A DNA stretch of 64,000 bases from Actinobaculum sp. 313. Its GTDB lineage: Bacteria; Actinomycetota; Actinomycetes; Actinomycetales; Actinomycetaceae. The notes below the pieces were generated by a model, which was not told the origin of the DNA, searched no databases, and saw only the letters and a program-made list of their open reading frames with translations. Each line of letters starts with the position of its first letter. Position 1 is the first letter of the stretch. Below, one piece after another: positions 49,929 through 60,790 of the stretch. A program made the position numbers and the translations under genes. Location of the stretch: assembly GCF_003073475.1 (NCBI RefSeq), contig NZ_CP029033.1, positions 310,001 through 374,000 of the forward strand, given 5' to 3'.

Positions 49929-50600
49929 TCAGGGCAGCTGCCAATCCACCGGGCTGGCGCCCTGCTCGACCAGCAGGGCATTGGCGCGCGAGAAAGGCTT
50001 GGACCCGAAGAAACCACGCGAAGCGGAGAGCGGGGACGGATGCGGCGAGGTGATGACCGGTGTGCTTCCCAGCAGCGGGCGGAGCTCTTGGGCGGGTCGC
50101 CCCCACAGGATCGCCACCAGCGGACGATCCCGCTGGGCGAGGCAGCGGATCGCGTGTTCCGTGACCTTCTCCCAACCTTTCCCACGGTGTGAACCGGGGT
50201 TGCCGGGTTGGACGGTCAAAACACGGTTGAGGAGCATGACGCCCTGCTCGCACCACGGGGTGAGATCGCCATTGGATGGCACGGATGTGCCCAGATCGTC
50301 GTGCATCTCGGTGAAAATATTAACCAGCGAGCGGGGAATGGGCCGTACAGCCGGGTCGACACAGAAGCTCAATCCCACCGGGTGCCCCGGGGTTGGATAC
50401 GGATCCTGGCCCACAATTAGTACCTTCACCTGGTCGAGAGGATAGGTGAAAGCGCGCAGCACATTCTTACCGGCAGGCAGGTAGCCGCGTCCTTCTTGCA
50501 ATTCCGCCCGGAGGAAATTACCCATGTAGTGAATGGTGGATTCCACGGGCGCGAGGGCATTCGCCCAGCCTGGATCGATAATCTCGGAGAGAGGCTGCAT
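49929..50600 (-). CDS. ung: uracil-DNA glycosylase, family 1
   Basis: The start is ATG 50600 ([16 protein letters not shown]), giving 223 residues; the longer frame upstream is the shadow of the opposing gene. The water-activating Asp is in [17 protein letters not shown], and the DNA-minor-groove loop is [11 protein letters not shown] with the catalytic His. It removes uracil from DNA in base-excision repair. It is divergent from the DUF3263 gene with only about 60 bases between the starts. Confidence 0.95.
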   Translation of the reverse strand: MQPLSEIIDPGWANALAPVESTIHYMGNFLRAELQEGRGYLPAGKNVLRAFTYPLDQVKVLIVGQDPYPTPGHPVGLSFCVDPAVRPIPRSLVNIFTEMHDDLGTSVPSNGDLTPWCEQGVMLLNRVLTVQPGNPGSHRGKGWEKVTEHAIRCLAQRDRPLVAILWGRPAQELRPLLGSTPVITSPHPSPLSASRGFFGSKPFSRANALLVEQGASPVDWQLP

Positions 50601-50662
50601 GGCTGTAGCATACAGCCGGAGGCTGCGAGACTGTGAGGCAGGAAGTCCGGGAGGTGATGGCG

Positions 50663-51126
50663 ATGCGCGACGTTGCAGGGGCGCCCAGCGGTGCGGGAGA
50701 CGATGTAGAAGAAGGCGGACCCACATCCGATCCAACGCCGCCCGCCCAACAGTACGAAGGGGAACTGAGCCCCCAGGAACAACGCGAAGGGGAGCTGAGC
50801 CCCCAGGAACTGCATGAAGGGGAACTGAGCCCCAGGAACAACAAGTACTGGAAGTGGAGCGTTCCTGGTGGCGGCGGCGCGGCAACAAAGCGGCACTTAT
50901 CGCACAGACAGGCCTGACCTCCGCGCAGTATTACCTGATTTTGAATCGGGCGTTGGACAAGCCGCAGTCTCTCTTGCAAGAACCGGACTTGGTGCGGCGT
51001 TTATTACGCTTGCGTGAACGGCGTGCGCGGGAGCGGCACGGCAATGAGACGCCGCATCTACGCCAAGCGGAAGAACCGCAGTGGCGCCAGGAACAAGCGA
51101 AAGAGGGCCAAGACGCGCTAGGCTAG
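50663..51126 (+). CDS. DUF3263 protein with N-terminal decapeptide repeats, one frameshift
   Basis: ATG 50663 has GGGAGG eight bases upstream. A short acidic N-terminus leads to a tandem decapeptide [10 protein letters not shown] (three copies, 50756-50844), then the DUF3263 core: [34 protein letters not shown] and [16 protein letters not shown]. The third repeat unit has four C where the first two have five; adding the base joins repeats and core in one frame ([13 protein letters not shown]). DUF3263 is an actinobacterial helix-turn-helix-like family of unknown role; it sits here next to a LytR_C gene, a pairing seen elsewhere in the phylum. Corrected length is about 154 residues. Confidence 0.78.
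50756..50844 (+). repeat. 30-base tandem repeat within the DUF3263 gene
   Basis: Units 50756-50785, 50786-50815 and 50816-50844 encode [20 protein letters not shown] and EGELSP(Q)EQQ. The third unit is 29 bases long because its C run has four instead of five bases. Confidence 0.85.
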
Positions 51127-51130
51127 CGCT

Positions 51131-51721
51131 GTGGCACAGGAATACCCCGAAGACGAATTTGACGCCATCGCGGCCAGGCGTAAGGTCCATGGCACCCATC
51201 GCCCGCAACGCTCGAACACACGGTGGTGGATTGCTCTTGTTGCAATTCTGATTGCTGCGCCACTGGCTGGTTGGGGGATTATCCAACTGATTAGTGCGGA
51301 CAGGCCTGCGCGAGAAGCCACGACCACGGCGACGGCGTCGGACGCAACGGAAACCACGGATGGTGGCGGTACTACCGGAGAAGGCCCAGCAGAGAGCACT
51401 GAGCCGGTCGAGACAGGCCCCGAGCTTCCAGCGGTTGATCTTGATTCCAGTGTGCTTGTGCTCAACGGCGCAAGTATTCGCGGATTCGCGGCAAGCAATC
51501 AGGAACTCCTCGTCGCGGAGGGCTTTACCGATGTGGAAGTGGATAACTACGACGGTACGACGCCGGAAGTTTCAACCGTCTTCTATGCGGCAGAAAGTGA
51601 TGAGGGAACGGCAGCCAGTGTCGCAACAACTCTGGGCATACCAGAGGACAACGTGATTCTTGCGCCGAGTGCGACCGGTGACTATCAGATAGTTGTCGTC
51701 CTTAGGGCGGATCTGAGTTAG
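51131..51721 (+). CDS. membrane-anchored LytR_C domain protein
   Basis: GTG 51131 begins a 196-residue protein four bases after the DUF3263 stop. It has an N-terminal charged region, a membrane helix (WWIALVAILIAAPLAGWGII), a Thr/Glu-rich linker of about 45 residues, and a LytR_C domain (SVLVLNGASIRGFAASNQELL, FTDVEVDNYDG, YQIVVVLRADLS). It parallels the gene at 28336. Its function is not established; envelope localisation is inferred. Confidence 0.82.
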   Translation: MAQEYPEDEFDAIAARRKVHGTHRPQRSNTRWWIALVAILIAAPLAGWGIIQLISADRPAREATTTATASDATETTDGGGTTGEGPAESTEPVETGPELPAVDLDSSVLVLNGASIRGFAASNQELLVAEGFTDVEVDNYDGTTPEVSTVFYAAESDEGTAASVATTLGIPEDNVILAPSATGDYQIVVVLRADLS

Positions 51722-51976
51722 TAGTAGATCCTGGCGCGAGAGCATCGCGGATCTCCTGGTAGCGCCACCGACCCCGGCTTGACAGCGCAACAGACCCTCT
51801 TGCATTAGCGCTGCGGGTCTCGCCGTGGCTGACTGATCTGCCGGAACAAGGTCTTCATGGTGCACTAAGTTGAGTCGCAGCTACTCAAGTTTTCGCTGTC
51901 CGTGGAATGTAAATATCGCGTTATAGCGGGGATTTTTCCGCCTCAATGACGTTCACGCCACACTGGGTGGATTCGT

Positions 51977-52003
51977 CTTGCACTCTCGGGCCGAGAGTGC
52001 CAA
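51977..52003 (+). promoter_or_regulatory. CIRCE-like element 1 upstream of groEL
   Basis: CTTGCACTC - 9 bases - GAGTGCCAA; the CIRCE consensus is TTAGCACTC-N9-GAGTGCTAA, so seven and eight of nine positions match. It is the binding site of the HrcA repressor. The 51722-51976 part of the gap shows no gene. Confidence 0.8.
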
Positions 52004-52010
52004 ACTCGAC

Positions 52011-53784
<1,774 letters not shown>

Positions 53785-53803
53785 TCCTGCCGTACAACAC
53801 CTA

Positions 53804-53840
53804 ACGGGTGCCCCGGAAGCATTTGTTCCGGGGCACCCGT
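53804..53840 (+). terminator. intrinsic terminator of groEL
   Basis: ACGGGTGCCCCGGAA (53804-53818) pairs perfectly with TTCCGGGGCACCCGT (53826-53840), 15 base pairs, a 7-base loop, followed by GTTTGC. Confidence 0.85.
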
Positions 53841-54446
53841 GTTTGCTAAGGGGCGAGTGGGTACTCGTTGGTGGCGGTGCAGGGTCGTGGGGCCGCCGCT
53901 GCTTTCCGGTACTTGCCTGCGGTGGTGCAGGAGGGTAGGCGCGCGACGGCCCGGGGCGGCAGATGTCCAAATCGCGTCCAAAGGAGAGGTGGCCGGTCTG
54001 GTCAGGCCGCTAAATCCGCGGAATTCCGCCAGTCTTTACATGGGATTGATCAAGTCTTCCATCGTTTGGACGGGATTTTGACAAGTATAGGAGTATGACG
54101 TTGCTAGCTAGATGCCGGGTCACCTGTTGCAGGACGGGGTGACAGCCAGGGGAGTATCGCTACGCTCTCGGATCCCTACCGCCAGGCCTCTTGTGCGGCG
54201 GCCAGGGCACTGCTACGACGGCGAAAGCCGTATAGAGCACTGGTCGAGGCTTGGCCCAATCAGGCGTGAAAGATGGATATGAGTCCACCCCAGCGCCAAC
54301 GCGCCAACCTATCGCGTCCCGCCCGTTACTTGGTTGCGTCCTTCTTGGGGTGTGTTTCGGCAAAGTGGTGGTGTGTTCTATTTCTCTGGGGTAGGGTGTC
54401 GGTTGTCCGTGTTTCTGGTTCGTGTTGTTGTTTGGAGGTTGTGGCC
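53841..54446. other. intergenic region before the hydrolase/lipoprotein operon
   Basis: About 600 bases without a supported gene. TTGACA at 54075-54080 could be a -35 element. The last 90 bases are strongly G/T-biased on the plus strand. Frames here lack ribosome sites and family features. Confidence 0.4.
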
Positions 54447-56207
54447 GTGGCATCGTTTTCTGATTTGTTGTTGTGGAAGGGTAGGTTGTTGCGGGAAGCG
54501 GCGTCTGAGTTGCATGCGAAGGCGCTTAAGTATGACTACGTGCGTGAGCAGTTGGAGTCGATCAACTCTGATGGTGAGTTGGAGGGTGCGTTCGCGACGG
54601 CGGAGATGCACTCGCGTAACGCGCTGGCTGATGATGCTGCCGATATTGTCACCTTGTATGAGAAGGTTGCCAATCGTTTCCGGGATGCTGCCGCGGAGGT
54701 GGACCGTATTTGTTCGGATGCGTATGCCCTCAAGGATGAGGCAGTTTCTTATGATGTGACGATCAACGAGGATGGCACTGTATCGGGTATTCCTGTGCGC
54801 TGGTGGGATCCGGGGCCGGTGACCTTGGAGAAGATTACCCCTACCGCGCAAGAAGAAATTGGCAGTCAAGTCCACCAGTTGATGCAGCGCGCCGAGCAAC
54901 TGTTACAAGTCCTCAAGGGAGTCTACGAGGAACTAGCCGGGACAGAGAAGCTTGCCACGGGTGCTCCGGCGTCGATTATTCAGGCCGGAGTTAGCAAACC
55001 AGATCCAAGTTGGACTCCGCACGAGGTCAACGATTGGTGGACGGCGCTCACACCGGCCGAGCAACGCGAGATCGGTCTTAATCATCCGGAGTGGATTGGC
55101 AACCTGGACGGGATACCACTGGACTGCCGGTCGAAGGCGAATACGATCCGCCTGTGGAGTGATCCTGATTATGAAGCGTTGCGAGCGGTGGTTGATGAAC
55201 TTGATCTTCGTGATTATGTGGAGGATAACCCGCGTGATCGTGAGCGAGCTATCGAGTTGTGGGAGACGCTGAAGAAGTATGCGCCAGACGGGCATGCGGC
55301 GGCTGATAAAGTGTTCACTGTCGAGGCGCTGCGGGCTCATTTCCCGATGGAGAGCCCGCAGGCTTTGTGGGACTCGCCGCCGGGGCAGTACAGTCTGCTG
55401 GTCTATGATTTCAACGGCAGCTCGGAGCATATGCGTGGTGCTATCGGTGTGGGCGATATTGATCACGCGGAGAATGTTGTCACCTTCACCCCGGGTATGA
55501 CCTCCAATGTTCTTGAGAACCTGGCAGGCACTCCAACCTCCTGGGGATACGACGTACAGAACATGAACACCGTACTGCGGGAAGCAAGTGTTCAACTAAG
55601 AAGTAATCCCGCTCGTGCGAGCGAAGAAGCGGCTGGTGTGGTGTGGTTGGATTATGAGCCGCCGGATATGAATGAGCTTTTGCCCCTCCCCACCCGTGGG
55701 GCCGTGCGCTCGCCTCTTACCACGAATATGGCTGATGATGGCGCGCCGCGGTTGAGTGTCTTCCTGGATGGCCTGGAAGCCACGCATGCTGCGGGTGATT
55801 TCAATTTGACGAATATGGGGCATTCGTTTGGTTCTCTGACTGCGGGTCTTGCCGCGCAGGAGACCACCGCTCCGGATAACACCATCTTTATCGGTTCTCC
55901 CGGGGTGGGAACCATCTCGAATGCCGAGCTGAATATGATCGGTGGGCATACCTTCGTCGGGGAAGCCGATGGTGATGCGGTTGCCGATCTGGGCTGGTAC
56001 AGCCTCGACCCGGATCGCGTGCCCGTCTTCGAGAACTTCAGCACCGACGCTACTACCGATGCTGACGGCACCCGCTACGAAGGGTCCGAAGGACACTCAG
56101 AGTACCTGACCAAGCCGAAGAACCCGACTATCCGTTCCACTACCTCCGTGCACAATATTGCCAGCATTATTATTGGTGAAGGTATGGCAATCCCCGACAA
56201 GGACTGA
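54447..56207 (+). CDS. DUF1023-type alpha/beta hydrolase with helical N-terminus (possible secreted lipase/toxin)
   Basis: The start is GTG 54447, eight bases after GGAGG; 586 residues. Residues 1-125 are helical (LLREAASELHAKALKYDYVREQLE; AEMHSRNALADDAADIV), like WXG/LXG-type export modules. Near residue 190-240 the DUF1023 hallmark WTALTPAEQREIGLNHPEWIGNLDGIP appears. The C-terminal hydrolase has GMTSNVLENL, AGVVWLDYEPP and the nucleophile elbow NMGHSFGS with Ser460, then IFIGSPGVG and a late SEGHSEYL with a likely catalytic His. No signal peptide is seen, so export would need a type VII-like route. It starts a five-gene coupled operon. The substrate is unknown; a lipase or phospholipase role is inferred. 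Confidence 0.82.
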   Translation: MASFSDLLLWKGRLLREAASELHAKALKYDYVREQLESINSDGELEGAFATAEMHSRNALADDAADIVTLYEKVANRFRDAAAEVDRICSDAYALKDEAVSYDVTINEDGTVSGIPVRWWDPGPVTLEKITPTAQEEIGSQVHQLMQRAEQLLQVLKGVYEELAGTEKLATGAPASIIQAGVSKPDPSWTPHEVNDWWTALTPAEQREIGLNHPEWIGNLDGIPLDCRSKANTIRLWSDPDYEALRAVVDELDLRDYVEDNPRDRERAIELWETLKKYAPDGHAAADKVFTVEALRAHFPMESPQALWDSPPGQYSLLVYDFNGSSEHMRGAIGVGDIDHAENVVTFTPGMTSNVLENLAGTPTSWGYDVQNMNTVLREASVQLRSNPARASEEAAGVVWLDYEPPDMNELLPLPTRGAVRSPLTTNMADDGAPRLSVFLDGLEATHAAGDFNLTNMGHSFGSLTAGLAAQETTAPDNTIFIGSPGVGTISNAELNMIGGHTFVGEADGDAVADLGWYSLDPDRVPVFENFSTDATTDADGTRYEGSEGHSEYLTKPKNPTIRSTTSVHNIASIIIGEGMAIPDKD

Positions 56208-56208
56208 T

Positions 56209-56889
56209 ATGACAACACAGCACCACCACCATATGCGGGCACGCCCGGCCCGCCTCGCCGCCGTCCTCACAAGCCTGTGCTTGCTTGTTACGGCCGGGTG
56301 TGCGGACACGCGCAGCAAGTATTTCGGGGAGCCCGTCCAGCAGCAATCCGTCTCCGATATCCCTATCTCCCAGGCCCGCGCCGAAACCCTCACCCTCCTC
56401 ATCAACATCTACGACATGCTCTCCGACAAATACGACGTCGGAGAATGGCCGGCCTTTACCACCACGGACCAGGCTGCTCTCACTGCCGGACTGCAATGCC
56501 CAGACGGCTACACCTCAGAGACATACCATCTAGCCTCGTCCACTCGTCCATTGACCGAGGAGAACTGGGACCAAGCCCTCCAAGACGTCTACGAGCTAGC
56601 AAAACCCTACGGTTTTACCTCCCCAGAACCCTACGTTCATAGCAAAGGCAACGCCGCTATCCTCGTCAACCCCGACAATGGTGCTGCCATCATACTGTCG
56701 TACGTGGGGATCACCGCAGTCACCATTGATACTGGCTGTGCACGCGGTGTTGGGTTTGATGACTGGCCCGATGGCACCGAGCCCATCCCGGAATACCTAC
56801 GCGGCTCCGGCCGCGGCAGGTGGGCCACCATCGAACCCGAAGAATGGCCCACCACCACACCTGACCCCAGCACTGGGGCAACACCATGA
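56209..56889 (+). CDS. lipoprotein, tandem paralogue 1 of 3
   Basis: ATG 56209 begins one base after the hydrolase stop, with AAGGA upstream. The signal peptide MTTQHHHHMRARPARLAAVLTSLCLLVTAGC ends in lipobox TAGC (Cys31). The mature protein starts CADTRSKYFGEPVQQQSVSD and contains YDVGEWPAFTT, LTAGLQCPDGY, ENWDQALQDVYELAKPYGF, GCARGVGFDDWPDGTEPIPEYLRG and a Thr/Pro-rich end. The family was not recognised. The position directly after a putative toxin and the lipid anchor suggest an immunity role at the outer face of the membrane (inference). Confidence 0.78.
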   Translation: MTTQHHHHMRARPARLAAVLTSLCLLVTAGCADTRSKYFGEPVQQQSVSDIPISQARAETLTLLINIYDMLSDKYDVGEWPAFTTTDQAALTAGLQCPDGYTSETYHLASSTRPLTEENWDQALQDVYELAKPYGFTSPEPYVHSKGNAAILVNPDNGAAIILSYVGITAVTIDTGCARGVGFDDWPDGTEPIPEYLRGSGRGRWATIEPEEWPTTTPDPSTGATP

Positions 56890-57725
56890 ACAACACCCCA
56901 CGTGCCGCACGGGCACTCCACCAGTCAGCGCAGCGCCACCGATCTCCCACCAGAGCACACCACAGCCACTGGCACCACGACCGGTGGAACCACCACCCTC
57001 ATCAGGAACACACGTATTCCGACCGGAAACGCTGCGGCACCACGCCATCCCCACATTCAGAGTGCGGCCGGTCGCCTCGAGCGCGGGTGCTTGGCGTCGT
57101 GCTTGCCGTAACGTGCCTGGTCGTGGCTACGGGGTGTGCGGACACGCGCAGCAAGTATTTCGGGGAGCCTGTGCAGCAGCAATCCGTCTCCGAAATCCCT
57201 ATCTCCCAGGCCCGCGCCGAAACCCTCACTTTGCTTATCTCCATCTACAACATGCTCTCCAACAAATACGACGTCGGAGAATGGACACCCCGCACCACCG
57301 CCGACCAAGTAAGTCTGACTGCCGGACTGCAGTGCCCAGACGGCTACACCTCTGAAAATTACTCATTGGCGTCGTCGGCTCGTCCGTTGACCGAGGAGAA
57401 CTGGGACCAAGCCCTCCAAGACGTCTACGAGCTAGCGAAACCCTACGGCTTTCAAGCACCACAACCCTATCTCCATCCCAAAGGCAATGCCGCCACTCTC
57501 TTCAACCCCGACAACGGAGCAACACTCTACATAGGGTATGCCGGTTTAACGTCTATTGATATCGACACTGGCTGCGCGCAAGGTGTTGGGTTTGATGACT
57601 GGCCCGAGGGTACCGAGCCCATCCCGGAATACCTGCGCGGTTCCGGCCGCGGCAGGTGGGCCACCATCGAACCCGAAGAATGGCCCACCACCACACCCGA
57701 CCCCAGTACTGGGGCAACACCATGA
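56886..57725 (+). CDS. lipoprotein, tandem paralogue 2 of 3, with long N-terminal extension
   Basis: ATG 56886 overlaps the previous stop (ATGA). The mature part from CADTRSKYFGEP is closely similar to paralogue 1. About 84 residues precede the lipobox Cys: an odd His/Arg-rich stretch (HHSHWHHDRWNHHPHQEH) and then the usual signal-peptide core RARVLGVVLAVTCLVVATGC. No in-frame start lies closer to the lipobox except GTG 57088, which would lack a positive n-region. The extension is unusual for a lipoprotein and may be a frame error shared with paralogue 3 or a real cytoplasmic leader. Confidence 0.72.
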   Translation: MNNTPRAARALHQSAQRHRSPTRAHHSHWHHDRWNHHPHQEHTYSDRKRCGTTPSPHSECGRSPRARVLGVVLAVTCLVVATGCADTRSKYFGEPVQQQSVSEIPISQARAETLTLLISIYNMLSNKYDVGEWTPRTTADQVSLTAGLQCPDGYTSENYSLASSARPLTEENWDQALQDVYELAKPYGFQAPQPYLHPKGNAATLFNPDNGATLYIGYAGLTSIDIDTGCAQGVGFDDWPEGTEPIPEYLRGSGRGRWATIEPEEWPTTTPDPSTGATP

Positions 57726-58557
57726 ACAACACCCCACGTGCCGCACGGGCACTCCACCAGTCAGCGCAGCGCCACCGATCTCCCTCCAGAGCACACCACA
57801 GCCGCTGGCACCACGACCGGTGGAACCACCACCCTCATCAGGAACACACGTATTCCGACCGGAAACGCTGCGGCACCCCGCAATCCCCACATTCAGAGTG
57901 CGGCCGGTCGCCTCGAGCGCGGGTGCTTGGCGTCGTGCTTGCCGTAACGTGCCTGGTCGTGGCTACGGGGTGTGCGGACACGCGCAGCAAGTATTTCGGT
58001 GAGCCTGTGCAGCAGCAATCCGTCTCCGATATCCCTATCGCGCAGGCCCGCGCCGAAACCCTCACCCTCCTCATCAGCATCTACGACATGCTCTCCGACA
58101 AATACGACGTCGGAGAATGGTCGGCCTTTACCACCACGGACCAAGTAAGTCTGACTGCCGGACTGCAATGCCCAGACGGCTACACCTCTGAGAGTTACTC
58201 ATTGGCGTCGTCGGTTCGTCCATTAACCGAGGAGAACTGGGACCAAGCCCTCCAAGACGTCTACGAGTTAGCGAAACCCTACGGCTTTACTGCCCCACAA
58301 CCCTACATACAGCGTGAGGGACAAGCCGCCATCCTCGTCAATCCCAGCAACGGAGCAACACTCGACATCGGGTATATCGGCTTGACTTCCTTGCTAATTG
58401 ATACCGGTTGTGCGCAGGGTGTGGGGTTTGATGACTGGCCCGAGGGTACCGAGCCCATCCCGGAATACCTACGCGGTTCCGGCCGCGGCACCTGGGCCAC
58501 CATCGAACCCGAAGAATGGCCCACCACAACACCTGTAACTGAGGAGACAACACCATG
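56886..58557 (+). repeat. 836-base tandem duplication carrying lipoprotein genes
   Basis: The segments 56886-57721 and 57722-58557 are in register with an exact offset of 836 bases at their start codons. The first 280 bases or so are nearly identical; later parts differ in clusters. A third, older copy of the coding part lies upstream (56209-56889) without the N-terminal extension. Confidence 0.85.
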
Positions 58558-58558
58558 A
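57722..58558 (+). CDS. lipoprotein, tandem paralogue 3 of 3, with long N-terminal extension
   Basis: ATG 57722 overlaps the previous stop (ATGA). The N-terminal 85 residues are almost identical to paralogue 2 at DNA level; the mature part is a mosaic, matching paralogue 1 in YDVGEWSAFTT and paralogue 2 in SLTAGLQCPDGYTSESYSLASS. It diverges around YIQREGQAAILVNPSNGATLDIGY and ends TTTPVTEETTP. The mosaic pattern points to gene conversion among the copies. It overlaps the next gene by ATGA. Confidence 0.74.
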   Translation: MNNTPRAARALHQSAQRHRSPSRAHHSRWHHDRWNHHPHQEHTYSDRKRCGTPQSPHSECGRSPRARVLGVVLAVTCLVVATGCADTRSKYFGEPVQQQSVSDIPIAQARAETLTLLISIYDMLSDKYDVGEWSAFTTTDQVSLTAGLQCPDGYTSESYSLASSVRPLTEENWDQALQDVYELAKPYGFTAPQPYIQREGQAAILVNPSNGATLDIGYIGLTSLLIDTGCAQGVGFDDWPEGTEPIPEYLRGSGRGTWATIEPEEWPTTTPVTEETTP

Positions 58559-58878
58559 ACAAGAAGGCTTACATCAACCTGAACGTTCTGGCCTCGCTGG
58601 TACGAAATACGGAAGACCTCGGCAACATCATCGATGGGACCGGCAATGGCGATGCCATCCGGGCATCCAATGACGGCATCATCAACGGCCACCTCGGTGC
58701 CAGTGCCGAAACCGCCGCCAAGGCGATCGAAACCTCCCGCACCACATTCGTACAACGCCTCAACCAGCACGCCGAAGCAACCAAAGCCGGATACGAAGAC
58801 TTCCAAGCACAAGAAGAAAAGGTCACAGCCTCATTCAATAGCCTCTCCCTACCACCCCACACCGCCGGACCCCTCTGA
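58555..58878 (+). CDS. small helical protein, EspC/WXG100-like (possible type VII partner)
   Basis: ATG 58555 overlaps the stop of the last lipoprotein. The 107-residue protein is predicted helical with a hairpin-like layout: INLNVLASLVRNTEDLGNIID, a short Gly-rich turn, then ETAAKAIETSRTTFVQRLNQHAEATKAGYEDFQAQEEKV. No WXG motif is visible; the size and pattern recall EspC/DUF2580-type or Lap-like proteins that pair with type VII secretion substrates. The assignment is tentative. It closes the operon begun at 54447. Confidence 0.6.
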   Translation: MNKKAYINLNVLASLVRNTEDLGNIIDGTGNGDAIRASNDGIINGHLGASAETAAKAIETSRTTFVQRLNQHAEATKAGYEDFQAQEEKVTASFNSLSLPPHTAGPL

Positions 58879-59124
58879 ATCGTCCTTTGAGAGTATGTCG
58901 GAACTGTTCTGCTGCAGCGGGCGTCGATCAACTTGATGGTGTTGGTGGTTTAGATGGTGTCACTGTGTCGCGCCCGCCGGATCGCGGGACGGGCACAATG
59001 CTTGGCATAGCAACTGTGCGCCAGGGCTGGACGGGGTCGTCCTTGGGGAGTGCGCCCGCGCATTTGTTGCCAGGCCGATGACGTGTCGCCATGTCTCGAG
59101 CACCTAAAACAGGATCCTGCACGC

Positions 59125-60790
59125 CTAAATCTGTGGTTCGCGCTCGATGCCGTGTTCGGGACAATCGGGAAGATCGCAGGGGAGGGTGGCGTCGTCCTCG
59201 AGAAGGCCGCGTAGTTCAGTTTCTTCATGAGGCGTCGACGGTTCGCGCCGCACAGAAGCATCACCTGGTGTAGTTGGATCCTGCCGCACTGCGGGCTCGC
59301 TTGAGACAGATGACTCTCGTGGCGTCTCTTCGTCAACCCATTCCGGGGTCGAGGCTGCGATATGGGGCTCGGTGACGCCGTCACCAGGTGTTTCCACAGC
59401 CGGGGATACCGAGGTCTCCGCGTGCTTGCGTGCCTCCTTCGCCTCTTCGGCTTCACGATGGCGTTCTTCGATACGCTGACGCAACTGAGCGGAAATCATC
59501 TCGCGGCGCTTCCGCTTCCGCTCTTCTGCCATCATATTTCCATTCAAAGGCCGTTCCTTGGCATCCTCGATACAGTCGCAACATGACTCCAGGCTGGAGA
59601 CGGGCTCCTCCGCACTTGCCGGCGTGAATATCGCGGAGTCTGTACCCATGCGTTGTGCGCGCCGTGCCTGCTCAGCCTGTTCCGCCTCATCCTCTGCTGC
59701 TGAAGCGCGGAAGAGGGAATCCAATGCCTGCTTACCGGGCTTGGTGCCGCCAACGCCGTTGCCCTTCGGGGAACCGGAGGCCCTACCCGGACCGGCCGAT
59801 TCGTCGTTCTGTGTACCGTTCGACTCGCTCGGATTCGCGTTGTTCCCCGTGGAGTCCACATGGTTCCCGAAGGTGGCGAACTCGGGGATGAGTGCAAAGC
59901 CGTGGCCGTGTTGGCCTGAAAATCGGTGGCGTACTCCTGCACCCTGGGGCATGTTGCAGCGTGGTAGCAGCGGGTCCGCTAGTAGCAGGTTCCGGTGAAG
60001 GTGCGGAATTGGCCGTTGTGGTGCTCTGTATGCGTGATGCTGCCTCGGCGGACCCCATTGCTTCTTCCGCCGCATCGAGCCGACGAATGCGCTTGTTGAG
60101 CCGCTCCAGTTCCGCCTCCAAGTTCTGGCGGGCACTGTCCTCCCATTCGCGGGCCAGTGGTGTAACAAAGAGCCGACGTCGCTGCAGCAGACGTGTCACG
60201 ATGCTCCGGCGTGCGGTGAAGAAATCGATATCCGGAATATGTGCATACTCGGCGCGGATGAGTTCGACATACTTGCGATAGCGCTGCGGCTCGGCAGCAA
60301 GTGGTGTCAGGTGTACATCCCGCAGCGCCGCCTCATCCAGGTCGATTGCCTCGGGTTGCGCCGTAGACGTAGTGGTGCGCTCCCATTCGCGCACGCCCAT
60401 GGCGTGAATCAAAGCGGCCACACGCCGGGCAGAGTCGTCGTCGATCCCGAGCTCACACAGTTCCTTTTGCGCGACGACGGCGGAAGAGTGCTCGTCCTCG
60501 CCGCCGTTGCGGACGTATGTCTCCTTCTCCGCCGTTGAGAAGACAATGCCGTGATACCAGGCCGCGAGGCGAACCAATTCGGGACTATGAGTTTCTGGGA
60601 GGAGTTTCTCTAGGTGCGAGAGAATGTCAACAAGATGCGTAAGTCCATGGTAGAGACGGTCCGGCGAAGACCACCGCTCTACCAACGATGCGCATGCGGC
60701 AACGAGTTGCTCTTTCGGGAGAGTGGAACCCGCTGCCTGGAGAGAGCGCACATAAGCCTGTGTCAGCCACTGTGGCACCTCAGTATGCAT
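59125..60790 (-). CDS. HD-superfamily-like protein with degenerate HD motif and charged C-terminal extension, frameshifted
   Basis: ATG 60790 has AGGAGG upstream. Residues 1-220 match the predicted metal-dependent HD phosphohydrolases: YHGLTHLVDIL, LAAWYHGIVF, NGGEDEHSSAVVAQ, ALIHAMG and RYRKYVELIRAEY. The family's WFHD is WYHG here, so the metal-binding Asp of the HD pair is missing. After residue 270 or so the frame must shift, apparently twice between about 59,850 and 59,950, to continue into a long charged region (coiled-coil EERKRKRREMISAQLRQR, REAEEAKEARKHAE) ending at 59125. The corrected length is about 555 residues. Function of the extension is unknown. Confidence 0.72.

Noticed and set aside
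59091-59273. Small plus-strand ORF after the hydrolase operon
   Set aside because: It overlaps the 3' end of the opposing HD-like gene and has no ribosome site or recognisable sequence.
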